Shown here: one piece after another, positions 1 through 12,600 of the stretch | Position numbering within the stretch: position 1 is the stretch's first letter | Layout of the letters: the number at the start of each line of letters is the position of its first letter | Assembly (NCBI GenBank): GCA_033675265.1 | Contig: JAUJYZ010000607.1 | Coordinates: 423,581 to 487,580, forward strand | Direction of reading: 5' to 3' | Length of the DNA stretch: 64,000 bases | DNA from: Actinostola sp. cb2023 | Lineage: Eukaryota; Cnidaria; Anthozoa; Actiniaria; Actinostolidae | Program-made: the position numbers and the translations under genes | Notes under the pieces: model-generated | Told to the model about the DNA's origin: nothing | The model's database searches: none | The model's input: only the letters and a program-made list of their open reading frames with translations

Positions 1-525
1 AAGTTGTAGTATCTGTAAAAACCGTATTAATAACAAATTGTTACAATGTCATATTGAAGTTGTAAAGGTTTTTGCAATAAATATTTATTAAAATAAAAAA
101 ATAAAAAAATAAAAAATAAAATAAAAAACTTAAATACCGTGTATGTTCTATTCATAGCAGGGGTAATTAGTTTATTTTCTCTCTGGCCAAAGGGCCTGGG
201 GCTATTATTTTGAAGGGAACATATTTTTAATCAACCCTGTAATCAGTAGTTCGCACTATACTTAGATGTTTTGATATATTTTTAGAACGTGTGGTTTTGC
301 GGTTCGGCAATTTGAGGTCCCTCGTCAAATTCCGGTAGATAAATAATTTATTTTTAACCAGATTATTTTCATCGTATTAGTCCGGATTATTAAAACTGAT
401 TTATTATGCGAACTCATATATAAATATAACAGGAGATTTTAGGATGGATCGTAACATGAGATGAACTTCTGTGATAAGCTTTTTGTATGAAAAGAAAAAA
501 GAAAAAGCGTAAAGGAAAAAAAATA

Positions 526-925
526 CGGTGCGAGTATCGATCCTCTGGCCATGCACTGGTTACAAAATCCAAGCATTTATTAACCGGCAGACGACTGCGT
601 TAGTCGATAAATTTCCATAATGATAACCGTTACACGATAGACTACTAAACTTACCCTCGAAAACAATCGGAAGTACAGATAGCTGAAGTAGTAAGGGGCA
701 GTCATTTAGGACTAGGATACGACTGTTCCCTCCCTACTCCCTCTTTGACTACTACGCTGATTGTGTACTACTCGATCGATACCGCGGATGAAGCAGAAAT
801 CTCCGTCCTATACGTAACATACGGTGACTCAGCATTTTTAAAAGTCTGGGTGTATGGGCCATTTTTAGTGTTTTGCATAGAATTTCCTAAGTGACCGGAT
901 TGGGACTCGAACCCGCGCGCTACTT
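526..925 (-). mobile_element. tRNA-related SINE-like repeat, copy 1
   Basis: About 400 bp, flanked by A-rich sequence on the left and T-rich on the right. The interior matches 61490-61850 in reverse orientation (for example CTATACGTAACATACGGTGA, GACTGTTCCCTCCCT). Both ends carry tRNA B-box-like sequence (GGGACTCGAACCCG at the right; GGATCGATACTCGCAC on the reverse strand at the left). Confidence 0.6.
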
Positions 926-1550
926 TTTTTCATCTTTTTTTCCCCTTTTGTTTTTCTTTTTTTCTTTGCATACAATTACAAAAGCTTATTTTTTCGCCGT
1001 GTCTATCATGTTAATGATATTTTTTGTCCTTTTTTTCTTCTATTGTTTTATGTTTTGGCTCAGTCCTAAGTTAAAACTTTTCTTTATTTCAAAATGTTCA
1101 CTAGAGAACATAGTATTCAGTCCTGAGCTAATTTAATATTTATTTTCACTATTTAATTTAGAAAAGTCTTTCATTTTACAACTGTTCGCTTAACCTTGGA
1201 AGAACTTGACATTTTGCGCTAAATAATTAGCACTAATTTATTTAATTAATTACTTAGGAGATGAAGATTTAAAGATACTAATTAACAGTTGTATATGGTG
1301 AACTACTAAGCTGAGTTTTCATTCATCCATTTTGATTCCTTTCACCATTCAGTTAGACCAGTTCCCAATTCTCTTTGCCCAGCCTCTCTCGAATAAAACT
1401 GTCCGGCAGTGCCAATTTGTTGAGTACATTTTGTTCTTGTTTCTTTGTCGAGGGTAGTAGACAGAGAGAGATGGAAGGATAGAAATATGATGGGAAATAA
1501 TTGTTTTAGCTAAATTTCATGAGTTGAAATTTATATATTTATATTTACTG

Positions 1551-1720
1551 ATGAGAACTGTTATTACAAAATGGGTCTTAGTCAACAAGACCGTTTTGAG
1601 AACACAGGCTTCACATTATTAATAAAAATAACTTAACATTTTTCAATTATTTTACATTATTAAAATATTTATTTTCGTGAGTATGAAAATGTTCTTACAA
1701 AAGCAAACAGTAAAAAAAAA
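1551..1720. repeat. Interspersed repeat shared with 23100-23290
   Basis: Both places contain ATGGGTCTTAGTCAACAAGA, TTTTGAGAACACAG, AAAAATAACTTAACATTT and GTTCTTACAAAA in slightly rearranged order. Class unknown; likely a non-autonomous mobile element. Confidence 0.5.
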
Positions 1721-1747
1721 AGAAGAAGCAAAAAAATTCAGAAGAAA

Positions 1748-2040
1748 AGATCGAGTCGAGGAATCGATCCCTGGCCCATGTGCTTCTAACGCGCTGTGTT
1801 TCAGTGCGATCCACGGGACCATAGTAATTTGCACAACAATAGACAGTCCATTCACAAGATACACTAGCTAGGTGATTTTGGACTCGATAGCCTAGTGGTG
1901 CGGGGCAGTTATTTAGTGGGCCTAGGATCCGACTGTTCCCTCCCTCTTTGACTATACTAAGCTGATTGGTGTAAGCCCAGATAGCGCGGATGGGGCCGAA
2001 ATCTTCCTCCTATACGTAACACACCGATGAGTGCAAAGCG
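1748..2040. mobile_element. tRNA-related SINE-like repeat, copy 2
   Basis: Contains an A-box-like TAGCCTAGTGGTGCGGGGCA, the shared GACTGTTCCCTCCCTCTTTG and CTATACGTAACACACCGATG seen in the copies at 526 and 61490, and a B-box-like GAGGAATCGATCCC at the left. Confidence 0.5.
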
Positions 2041-2600
2041 TAAATAGCATAAATCAACCTATCTACTAGACTAGTATACAACTTATTATACATTTTAGTG
2101 TGCAGTACGGCTGGAGTCGTGCCGTATTTTGACGAGATGTAGGCAGACCTCATATATATATTTATCAGGCCTCAACTAGTCATCCTATAGGTTGTTTCGA
2201 GTTGTTGGCGTTCCAATCACTACTCGTATTCTGCCTATATTTATATATTCATTTGTATAACTCTAAATTAATATTTGTCTTACTGTAGTACCTCCATGGA
2301 ATCGTACAGATTTGGCTCATCATTGGTCATTGAATGGTCCTGATGATGACGTAGGGTGAGGCAAAGACAAATATCACAAAACCTTGTTCTCATTTAGTTT
2401 TACTCACATAGTGGTATTTTGTTTTGCTTGTTTGTTTGTTTGTGTTGCCGGAGATACTATCGTCATGTGTTCTCAGTCAATTACAGTTTTCACTTCTATA
2501 CGTCTTTATTTTGGCTGCACGAGCTCGTCCCTTTACTGACATACATGCAGACAACAAGTGATCAGCACTAAACATGATAACTTTACTTTATCTATTTCAG

Positions 2601-3601
2601 GCTCATTTACAGCGCGGTGTACCTAGAAGGCAGATACACCACGAGCAAAGCTTTATTTCTTGACAGTACCAAAGCACATGCAGTGATTACACCTGCTATT
2701 AGTTTAACAGGCAGTTTTACTATAGCATTTTGGATGAAGTACACATCAGACGATGCACGCAACGCTACCATCTTGCACAACTTCAATACTGCTGCTAAAG
2801 AATTCATTCTAAAGATATCAGGCGAACAGTTCATCTTTCAAAGGACGCACAAGCTTGGAAACGTCTTGGATGTTGTCTTTGATTTTACAGGTTGGGATTA
2901 GACAGTTGTAGTTTCAGAAATGACAAACTTTCCGCCATCACTACATGACAACATTCACATTTTCACAATTTGATTCAGTTACAATTTGTTTGTGTTGCGA
3001 TCTGCAGAAAGAAGGTTTTCAATATGCAACTACCACGAAAGAAAAAGTGATACATTAATGATAAATGGTTTTTAAACTATAATCTATTCATAAAACTAGT
3101 TACCACTTGTCTCATCATCAGGAAGATTCTTGGTATTCCTGTGGTTAGAGAATAGGAGAAGTACTGGTATCTAGAAAAAATGGCCCAAGTCTTCCACTCC
3201 CATCTAGCAACAGGAAGACTCAAAGAAAAAATTGGATTATTGTTAGGACTGGATTTGGGAGTTTGAGGATCGTCTTAGAAACGGAATCATTCATTTTGTT
3301 ACCAAAACATTTGACATGTTTTTGTTGGCAGGTTTAATAGAGAAAGGGGCGTGGCAGCACGTGGCTTGGGTCTGGCAACAAGACTCATCTACGTATCACA
3401 TGCGTTTGTACATTGACGGGCTGGGTTACACAGGGACGCAATACTCGAACCCAGTTGATGGTTGGGTAGTACCTGGTTCGGTTACGTGGGACCTTGGTGG
3501 TACATACTATTCTTGGAAATATGGCTACTTCCTGGGCTACCTCAGTGAATTGATGGTATTTAAGAGAGCGTTACAGACGCAGGAGATTGGAGCTCTCATG
3601 G
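2601..3601 (+). CDS. LamG/concanavalin A-like domain 1 (exons 1-2)
   Basis: Exons 2601-2890 and 3332-3601. Exon 1 starts with the third base of a codon, so an earlier exon ending in phase 2 is required; both later borders are phase 1 (CAG|GTTGGG, TGG|GTAAGC). Exon 1 shows the first sheet of a jelly roll ([11 protein letters not shown]). Exon 2 shows the diagnostic AWQHVAWVW followed by LYIDGLG and a C-terminal strand [12 protein letters not shown]. This is the usual LamG/pentraxin signature (WHHVA.. then .Y.DG, then ..ldel.ify.raL). Such domains bind glycans or matrix proteins outside the cell; the ligand cannot be read from sequence. Confidence 0.8.
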
Positions 3602-6600
3602 GTAAGCAAACAACCAATCTATGTTTATTATCAGTCTTCTCATCATCAACTTTTTTTCATCAAAGCAATTTGTATGTGAGTGAGTAACAACACCTCTTTT
3701 TCTACCCTTATGGTGATGAGGCTTTCCATTTATTTGTTCATCTCAGTGTTCATTCGTTCGTTCATTCATTCGTTCGTTCGTTCGATTCGTTCATCCATCC
3801 AACCAACGAATCACTTGAAGCCTTATATTAACGTGCGACTACCTAGTAACTATTCAGTAAAACAGCGCGCAAGCAATCTTAGTGCTATCTTAGCTTCGGT
3901 TCCATTCTGCCTACGAAGAGAAATGGACTGCAGGAGCGTGGAACCGACACTAAGAATGGTTGCCAGGGCAACTACGAGACTATACACAACATCGTGTCGT
4001 ACATTACAAATCTACTTCTGCTTTAAGAATTTCATTGCATTTCCTTACAGCTTTTGTCTGATTAAGTGACTTTAGGTGATATTATATCCTCTTACAGCCG
4101 TTGGCGCAACAGGTGTAATGTCTGTATGGAGCCCAGTCTTCCCTTCTGCTGCAGATCCTACGCCTACTCAGACTAGCGTAGAGACTTGGCCAGACATCGG
4201 GCATTGTATTAACGAACAGCCTTACAAACCAGGTACGTACATGCCACGAAAAATCCTCATCAGATCTTCATTTTTAAAAAGTCATTTGTTGACTGATGCG
4301 AGACTGATATAATAACGATCTTTGATAGTAACAAACAGATCTTGCACTTTGATTGGTAGATGCGTAGATAACGTGACAAGAACCAAATAGTGGGAAAGGA
4401 GTCAAAGCGGGAGATATAGAGGAAATGTGAATCCATGGGAATAGGAATAATGGGATGCAAAAGAGGGAGAGGATGTAAAAGCAGATGGCTAGAATGTCTA
4501 ATAGTATTCTAACTTCTTGTAACAGCTGACTGCCTCGGCGCTTTGCTAGTCGGTGAAGACCACGTCGAGTTCACCTATGACAACACCACGGTTCAAATAC
4601 CTTGTGATCAATGCACTAATGGTGGAGGATGGCTTGTTATTGGTACGCGGTCTAATACTCCTTCGTACTTCCAACGTACACTCGACCAGTACAACGAAGG
4701 GTTCTGGGAGAATAATGAGAAGTTTTGGCTCGGTAGTAACATCATTGCATCCATGATCGAACAATCGTCACAACTTCTCATCGAGATGCAAGACAGTCTG
4801 GGAACTTTAATGCACGTGTCATGTGTAGTTTTCAAATTGGAGGGAACAAAAATGACTACATCGGTGCACATGGATGAATGCTCGGGTAATGGTGGAGATG
4901 TGTCGCTTGTGTCACTTGATGATATTAAGAACTTGTTCGTTAATTCTTCTTTGAATAAAGTGGAAATGAAGATCAGACCTGTAGATGGTAAGTCAAACCA
5001 GTCACTACCTCAGTACCCTACCAGTCTACCCAGTCACCCTACCAGTCCACCCAGTCACCCTACCAGTCCACCCAGTCACCCAGTCACCCAGTCACCCAGT
5101 CACCCAGTCACCCAGTCACCCTACCAGTCCACCCAGTCACTCAGTATCCTACCAGTCCACCCAGTCACTCAGTACCCTACAAGTCCACCCAGTCACTCAG
5201 TCACCCAGTCACCCTACGAGTCCACCCAGTCACCCAGTCACCCTACCAGTCCACCCAGTCACTCAGTATCCTACCAGTCCACCCAGTCACTCAGTACCCT
5301 ACAAGTCCACCCAGTCACTCAGTCACCCAGTCACCCTACGAGTCCACCCAGTCACCCAGTCACCCTACCAGTCCACCCAGTCACTCAGTATCCTACCAGT
5401 CCACCCAGTCACTCAGTACCCTACAAGTCCACCCAGTCACTCAGTACCCTACCAGTCCACTCAGTCACTCAGTATCCTACCATTCCACCCAGTCACTCAG
5501 TACCCTACAAGTCCACCCAGTCACTCAGTACCCTACCAGTCCACCCAGTCCACCCAGTCACCCTACCAGTCCACCCAGTCACTCAGTACCCTACCAGTCC
5601 ACCCAGTCACCCAGTACCCTACCATTCCACCCAGTCACTCAGTACCCTACCAGTCCACCCAGTCACTCAGTACCCTACCAGTCCACCCAGTCACCCTACC
5701 TGTCCACCCAGTCACTCAGTACCCTACCAGTCCACCCAGTACCCTACCAGTCCACCCAGTCACCCAGTCACTCTACCAGTCCACCCAGTCACTCAGTACC
5801 CTACCTGTCCACCCAGTCACTCAGTACCCTACCAGTCCACCCAGTCACTCAGTACCCTACCAGTCCACCCAGTCACCCAGCTCAAACGGAGAGCACTTTG
5901 TAATTAATTTTAATTTTAATGATTTGATTCCATGTTTAAATAAAGTTCATTCATTCATTCATTCACCCAATCACCCTACCAGTTCACCCAGTACCCTACC
6001 AGTCCACCCAGTCACTCAGTACCCTACCGGTCCACCCAGTCACCTTACCAGTCCACCCAGTCACCCTACCAGTCCACCAGTCACCCTACCAGTCCACCCA
6101 GTCACTCTATCAGTCCACCCAGTCACCCAGTCACTCTACCAGTCCACCCAGTCACTCTGTCACCCTACCAGACCACCCAGTCACCTAGCAGTCCACCCAG
6201 TTACTCAGTCACCCTACCAGACCACACAATCACCCAGTCACTCTACCAGTCCACCCAGGCACCCTAGTAGTTCATCCAGTTACCCTACCAGTCCACACAA
6301 TCACCCAGTCACTCTACCAGTCCACCCAGGCACCCTAGCAGTTCATCCAGTTACTCAGTCACCCTATTTAGTTTTGTCACGAGCCCATGTTTTGTTTTAT
6401 ATCCATAGACCTTCCTAGTGATTACACTCTCTATCTACGACCATCGCGTTCGTTGAGCGACAACGTCCGAGTAAGCAATCTAACCGAGTTATCGTCCTTC
6501 ACTATTTGCTTGTGGACGAAAGTACGTGAGCCTCATGAAGGCACGATATTTTCGTTGATATCTGATGGTTTGGTCTGCACACTAACACTGGATTCTGATG

Positions 6601-9600
6601 GTGGTCATAAGCTGCGTGCTTCGTGTGCTGGAACAGAGTAAGTCATTATTATATACAAGACATTGGATGATACAATACACATATGATTTCATAGATGCGC
6701 TTCACGGACACTGCACGGACACAGCACGAAAACTGCACGGACATAGCACGGGAACTGGACGGACATAGCACAGAAACTGCACGGACATAGCACAGAAACT
6801 GGACGGACACAGCACGGAAACTGTACGGACACAGCACGAAAACTGCGCATGCACGGACATAGCACGGAAACTGGACGGACATAGCACAGAAACTGCACGG
6901 ACATAGCACAGAAACTGGACGGACACAGCACGGAAACTGTACGGACACAGCACGAAAACTGCACGGACACAGCACGAAAACTGCACGGACACAGCACGAA
7001 AACTGCACGGACACAGCACTAAAAACTGTACGGACACAGCACAGAAACTACACGGACACAGCACGGAAACTGTACGGACACAGCACGGAAACTACACGGA
7101 CACATCACGAAAACTGGACGAACACAGCACGGAAACTGGACGGACATAGCACAGAAACTGCACGGACATAGCACAGAAACTGGACGGACACAGCACGAAA
7201 ACTGCACGAACACAGCACGGAAACTGGACGGACACAGCACGAAAACTGGACGGACACAGCACGAAAACTGGACGGACACAGCACGAAAACTGGACGGACA
7301 CAGCACGAAAACTGCACGGACACAGCACGAAAACTGCACGGACACAGCACGGAAACTGTACGGACACAGCACGAAAACTGTACGGACACAGCACGAAAAC
7401 TGGACGGACACAGCACGGAAACTGGACGGACACAGCACGTAGACACAGCACAGACCGGCATCAGTGCGGCCATGCATTGCGCGAACACAAAAGAAAGCTC
7501 GAGAGATCAGGATTTCCCATGGCAGCTTGTAGGTGGTCCGAAAATCAGACAATTCAGGATAAACGCAACAGTATTTGTAACTAATTTTATTAATTATCAC
7601 CAATGTTTTTTTTAATAGGACGTTTGCAGACTTTACTGTGTTCGATGATCAGTGGCATCATATATGTACCACATGGAGAGGCTCCACCAATCACATCACA
7701 GTATTTATCAATGGAAAGAAAATGTCAGAGAAAATAGGTCATGTCCAACACGTTTTTAAACAGACAGTAATTTTAAACTTAGGTCGTTATCAGGCCACTC
7801 TCCAAGACAGTTCTATTCAAATACTCAAAGATTTAATTGGCCAACTGGGTCACGTGAACATGTGGGATGTTGTTCAAAATGAAAGTGTAATTGCAAGTCT
7901 TGCCGAGGGGCCTGGGTCAGAGTCAGGTAATGTGGTGACTTGGGCGTCGGTTAGAGCTTGGTTGCACGGTGACATCAATGTTATCCATCCATCTACGTGT
8001 TTCCTAAGAGGTAAGTGTTGTTACAACAATACAAGGGACAATGATCGACAGTAACCATTAACAGGGCGTTACTTATCAATATCAATGAAAACGCAGCCAT
8101 GTTTGGAGTTGTAAAGTATATGTCCTTGTACCTTGTCCTTACCCTGGTACCACAGGAAGCCCAACTCTTTCCTCTGAGGCTTTTGGTAAAATCAGAAAGA
8201 TAATGATGCGCGCGTCTTTTTAATGGGTTTCCTGGAATTGAGCGCGCGTAACTTTGTGTATCACAATAGATTCATATGAGTGGGAAGTAGTGACGGTACG
8301 GTTCGCATCGTGCGGTGATCGTGTCGTACGGTGATCGTGTCGTACGGTGATCGTGTCGTGCGGTGATCGTGTCGTGCGGTGATCGTGTCGTGCGGTGATC
8401 GTGTCGTGCGGTGATCGTGTCGTGCGGTGACCGTGTCGTGCGGTGATCGTGTCGTACGGTGATCGTGTCGTGCGGTGATCGTGTCGTGCTGATAATCCGT
8501 TTCCTACTGCACTACGACACTACTATTACGACACTATATGATTGTAGCTTATAACAATATCTTGTTTTAAACAATGAATGGTAGAAACACATCGTTGGAG
8601 TTTTAAGAGCTTTAATACCACGGTACAACTAGACGAGAGACGAAACAGTTCAGCATATGTTGAAGGCGGGAAAATCGCCTGGGATGAAACGCTTGTCTTG
8701 AGCAGCAACAACGGTTCTGTTACAGCTTCAGATGTAAACATACAACACCTTGGATTATCCATGTCCTTTTGGATAAAACAAGAAGGTATAATAGTATACA
8801 AGTGTTTTTACTAAATACACCAGGATTGACAGAACACTTTACCTTAATTTACAATTTTCTATTCGCGAACTAGCCCTCTCCTTCCATCCGACATCTCTTA
8901 TTGTCTTTCTTCCCTCCTCCTTCTTACTCACCGTATTTCATCCTTATCCGTCCCTCGTTCCTTCTCTCTCGGCTCCGCCTCTTCATCCCTCTTTCTCCCT
9001 ACGAATTCGAAATAACCAAACTCAGATGTCATTCACTGTTTATAGACTAAATATTTTATTGTTTAATTAGTGTTGATATCAAGTATTCTCGGTGATAACT
9101 TCGGCTATCATAATCAACTAAAGGCTTGGCTGTCACCCATTATATCCCATCATGCATCATGGGTGCGTTGCTACTCATCGAAACAAGATGGTTGGTTGCT
9201 TTCAAAGTTCCACACTTTGTGTGATTTCAAAGGACCGACTCTGACATTGATTAGGGTCAAGGAGTTTGTTTTTGGTGGTATGATTGATCAAAGCTGGGGC
9301 GGTAAGTTCACGTCACACTGGTTGCTATGGTGACATGTATTTGAAACACTTAATTATAGAATACGATTCTCTCGAGACTTTAATTGTGACATTCAAAAAA
9401 GAAATAACGGGACGAATGCTTTACGTGTTGGAAGCACATCTCCATTCCTACTGCGCATGCTCTACGAGACACTCAACAATCTTATTGGACGAGAGAACTT
9501 TATTCGTTTTATGATTGGTTGATTTGAATGAAAGCCACTAAAGTGCCACATGACGTTCATGTATTTTTCTAATGCTAATATCTCTATAGGTTCTGGTGGA

Positions 9601-12600
9601 TTTCTTCCAAGTCAGACGGCATTCTTGTTCACCCTCCACAATCCGCATAACATCGCTCCTTCAAAATTTACCATCAAACAAGAATTTACACCATTCGCTG
9701 CTCATAGCCATCAGCTTGTGGGTCCGAACTTCGGGTCTAACGACCTCGTTGTGTACGAGGATGCCAATGGCCGCGTTGCATGCTTGAGTGACCTGGGTAG
9801 GAGCTACGACCTGCCACCAGGCCTTTCAGCTGCAGCAGGCGGGAATAATATCTTTGCTGGAAGTCGTTGGTTTTATCCCGATGAAATCGAGGTCTTCTAT
9901 TATGACAGTAAGTGAACAAATATCTGCCACGTGTCGAGTCACGCCCTTGTCGAAGAAGGTATCAAAAGAGAGAGAAAGTGTTGATTATTAACCACGTGTT
10001 GAGCCACGCCCTTGTCGAAGAAGGTATCAAAAGAGATGAAGTATTGATTATTAACCACGTGTTGAACCACGCCCTTGTCGAAAAGTATTGATTATTAACC
10101 ACGTGTTGAGCCACGCCCTTGTCGAAGAAGGTATCAAAAGAGAGACAAAGTGTTGATTATTAACCACGTGTTGAGCCACGCCCTTGTCAAAGAAGGTATC
10201 AAAAGAGAGAGAAAGTATTGATTATTAACTTCGTGTTGAACCATTGTCCGAAAGTATTCAATATTAACCACGTGTTGAGCCACGCCCTTGTCAAAGAAGG
10301 TATCGAAAGAGAGAGAAAGTATTGATTATTAACTTCGTGTTGAGCCACGCCCTTGTCCGAAAGTATTGAATATTAACCACGTGTTGAGCCACGCCCTTGT
10401 CAAAGAAGGTATCTAAAGAGAGAGAAAGTATTTATTATTAACTTCGTGTTGAGCCACGCCCTTGTCCGAAAGTATAGAATATTAACCACGTGTTGAGCCA
10501 CGCCCTTGTCAAAGAAGGTATCAAAAGAGAGAGAAAGTATTGATTATTAACTTCGTGTTGAGCCACGCCCTTGTCCGAAAGTATTGAATATTAACCACGT
10601 GTTGAGCCACGCCCTTGTCAAAGAAGGTATCAAAAGAGAGAGAAAGTATTGATTATTAACTTCGTGTTGAGCCACGCCCTTGTCCGAAAGTATGGAATAT
10701 TAACCACGTGTTGAGCCACGCCCTTGTCAAAGAAGGTATCAAAAGAGAGAGAAAGTATTGATTATTAACTTCGTGTTGAGCCACGCCCTTGTCCGAAAGT
10801 ATTGAATATTAACCACGTGTTGAGCCACGCCCTTGTCAAAGAAGGTATCAAAAGAGAGAGAAAGTATTGATTATTAACTTCGTGTTGAGCCACGCCCTTG
10901 TCCGAAAGTATTGAATATTAACCACGTGTTGAGCCTAGCCACGCCCTTTGGAAACAAGTTTAAAGAGAGATACCTCTAATATGACTTTGTTGTGTCTGCT
11001 CGGGAAAATAAAATCCTTTCGATGCTTGACTCACTCAGTTTTAATGCTTCAATTTCTTTGCGTTTTTAGTTCCAACTGCTCCTATAATCACCAGTCCATC
11101 TCTCTCGCCGTCCTTGGAAGTAACAAGCGGCAATACTTACTGTTCATCGGCGAGCTCAATTGGCGACTACTTGCGTTTGTCATTTGACAAGCTAGAAACA
11201 ATTACCCATATTGCACTGCGAGGGGATTCCAAAGAGGGTTACGTCACTGCTTTTCGTGTCAGTTACTATACTGCCATACATCATAAATTTGCCGAATGGA
11301 AGAACAATACAATGGTAGGTTTAAACCTTAGAATACTAAATATGGGCTACCTGTGTAGAGTTTGACCCAATCTTCCCGCTGAAAAGCTATACACAGGTAG
11401 CCCAATATTGAATCTCCAAGATTGTATTTGTTACTTTGTTAATATTTCACAAGTTCTCCGAAGAAATACAAGCAAAAAGGAACGAGATCTCAGCAAAGAA
11501 GCATCGTATCGACTTACGTAAAAAACGAGAACTTCGTGGATTTTATTTCTCGCTCAGTACTAGTCCCTCACCCTAAACACGCCCTAGATAAATTAGAAGT
11601 GCTTTCATAATAATGATATAATCAGACCTTTTATCCTCTGTTTATATAAAAACAACTTATTTTGTATCGTTAGGAGTATGTTTCCAGAGCCAAATGGCAC
11701 GTTACCATGCATGCTTTGTTGCCGCCCATACAAGCATACAAAGTGGAAATCAAACCTACGAATTGGCATCAAAAACTATGTATGAACGTAACACTCTACA
11801 CAGTAAAGCAAGGTATTCACTATGTATGAACGTAACACTCTACACAGTAAAGCAAGGTATTCACTATATATGAACGTAACACTCTACACAGTAAAGCAAG
11901 GTATTCACTATGTATGAACGTAACACTCTACACAGTAAAACAAGGTATTCACTATGTATGAACGTAACACTGTACACAGTAAAGCAAGGTATTCACTATG
12001 TATGAACGTAACACTCTACACAGTAAAGCAAGGTATTCACTATGTATGAACGTAACACTCTACACAGTAAAGCAAGGTATTCACTATGTATATATGAACG
12101 TAACACTCTACACAGTAAAACAAGGTATTCACTATGTATGACCGTAACACTGTACACAGTAAAGCAAGGTATTCACTATGTATGAACATAACACTCTACA
12201 CAGTAAAGCAAGGTATTCACTATGTATGAACGTAACACTCTACACAGTAAAGCAAGGTATTCACTATGTATGAACGTAACACTCTACACAGTAAAACAAG
12301 GTATTCACTATGTATGAACGTAACACTCTACACAGTAAAGCAAGGTATTCACTATATATGAACGTAACACTGTACACAGTAAAGTAAGGTATTCACTATG
12401 TATGAACGTAACACTCTACACAGTAAAACAAGGTATTCACTATGTATGAACGTAACACTCTACACAGTAAAGCAAGGTATTCACTATGTATGAACGTAAC
12501 ACTCTACACAGTAAAGCAAGGTATTCACTATGTATGAACGTAACACTCTACACAGTAAAGCAAGGTATTCACTATGTATGAACGTAACACTCTACACAGT

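Larger units (their letters stand above)
1..2600. other. Upstream or intronic region without recognised exon
   Basis: AT-rich sequence preceding exon 1. I see no credible coding exon, signal peptide or promoter. It contains two tRNA-related interspersed repeats (526-925 and 1748-2040), a segment shared with 23100-23290 (1551-1720), and a fragment of an inverted-repeat element at 2095-2150 (GTGCCGTATTTTGACGAG, also in the element at 55903-56039). Exon 1 needs a donor in phase 2, so this stretch is most likely intron. Confidence 0.6.

Noticed and set aside
895..925. tRNA gene suggested by GGGACTCGAACCCG
   Set aside because: Only a B-box-like segment is present at the end of a dispersed repeat; no matching acceptor stem or A-box arm at tRNA spacing.
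4988..6418. Long Ser/Pro/His/Thr-rich frames continuing the fibrinogen-like exon
   Set aside because: A consensus donor GTAAGT lies at the end of the domain, the next exon joins in phase, and the frames consist only of the 21-bp minisatellite. A mucin-like readthrough isoform remains possible but is not supported.
6649..7603. Reverse-strand Cys/Val/Phe-rich frames
   Set aside because: Translations of the 22-bp minisatellite; nothing unique in them.
11072..11096. Earlier acceptor TTTTTAG at 11071 for discoidin exon 10
   Set aside because: It puts the discoidin sequence out of frame with the exon 9 donor; the AG at 11096 keeps frame, although its use is less certain.
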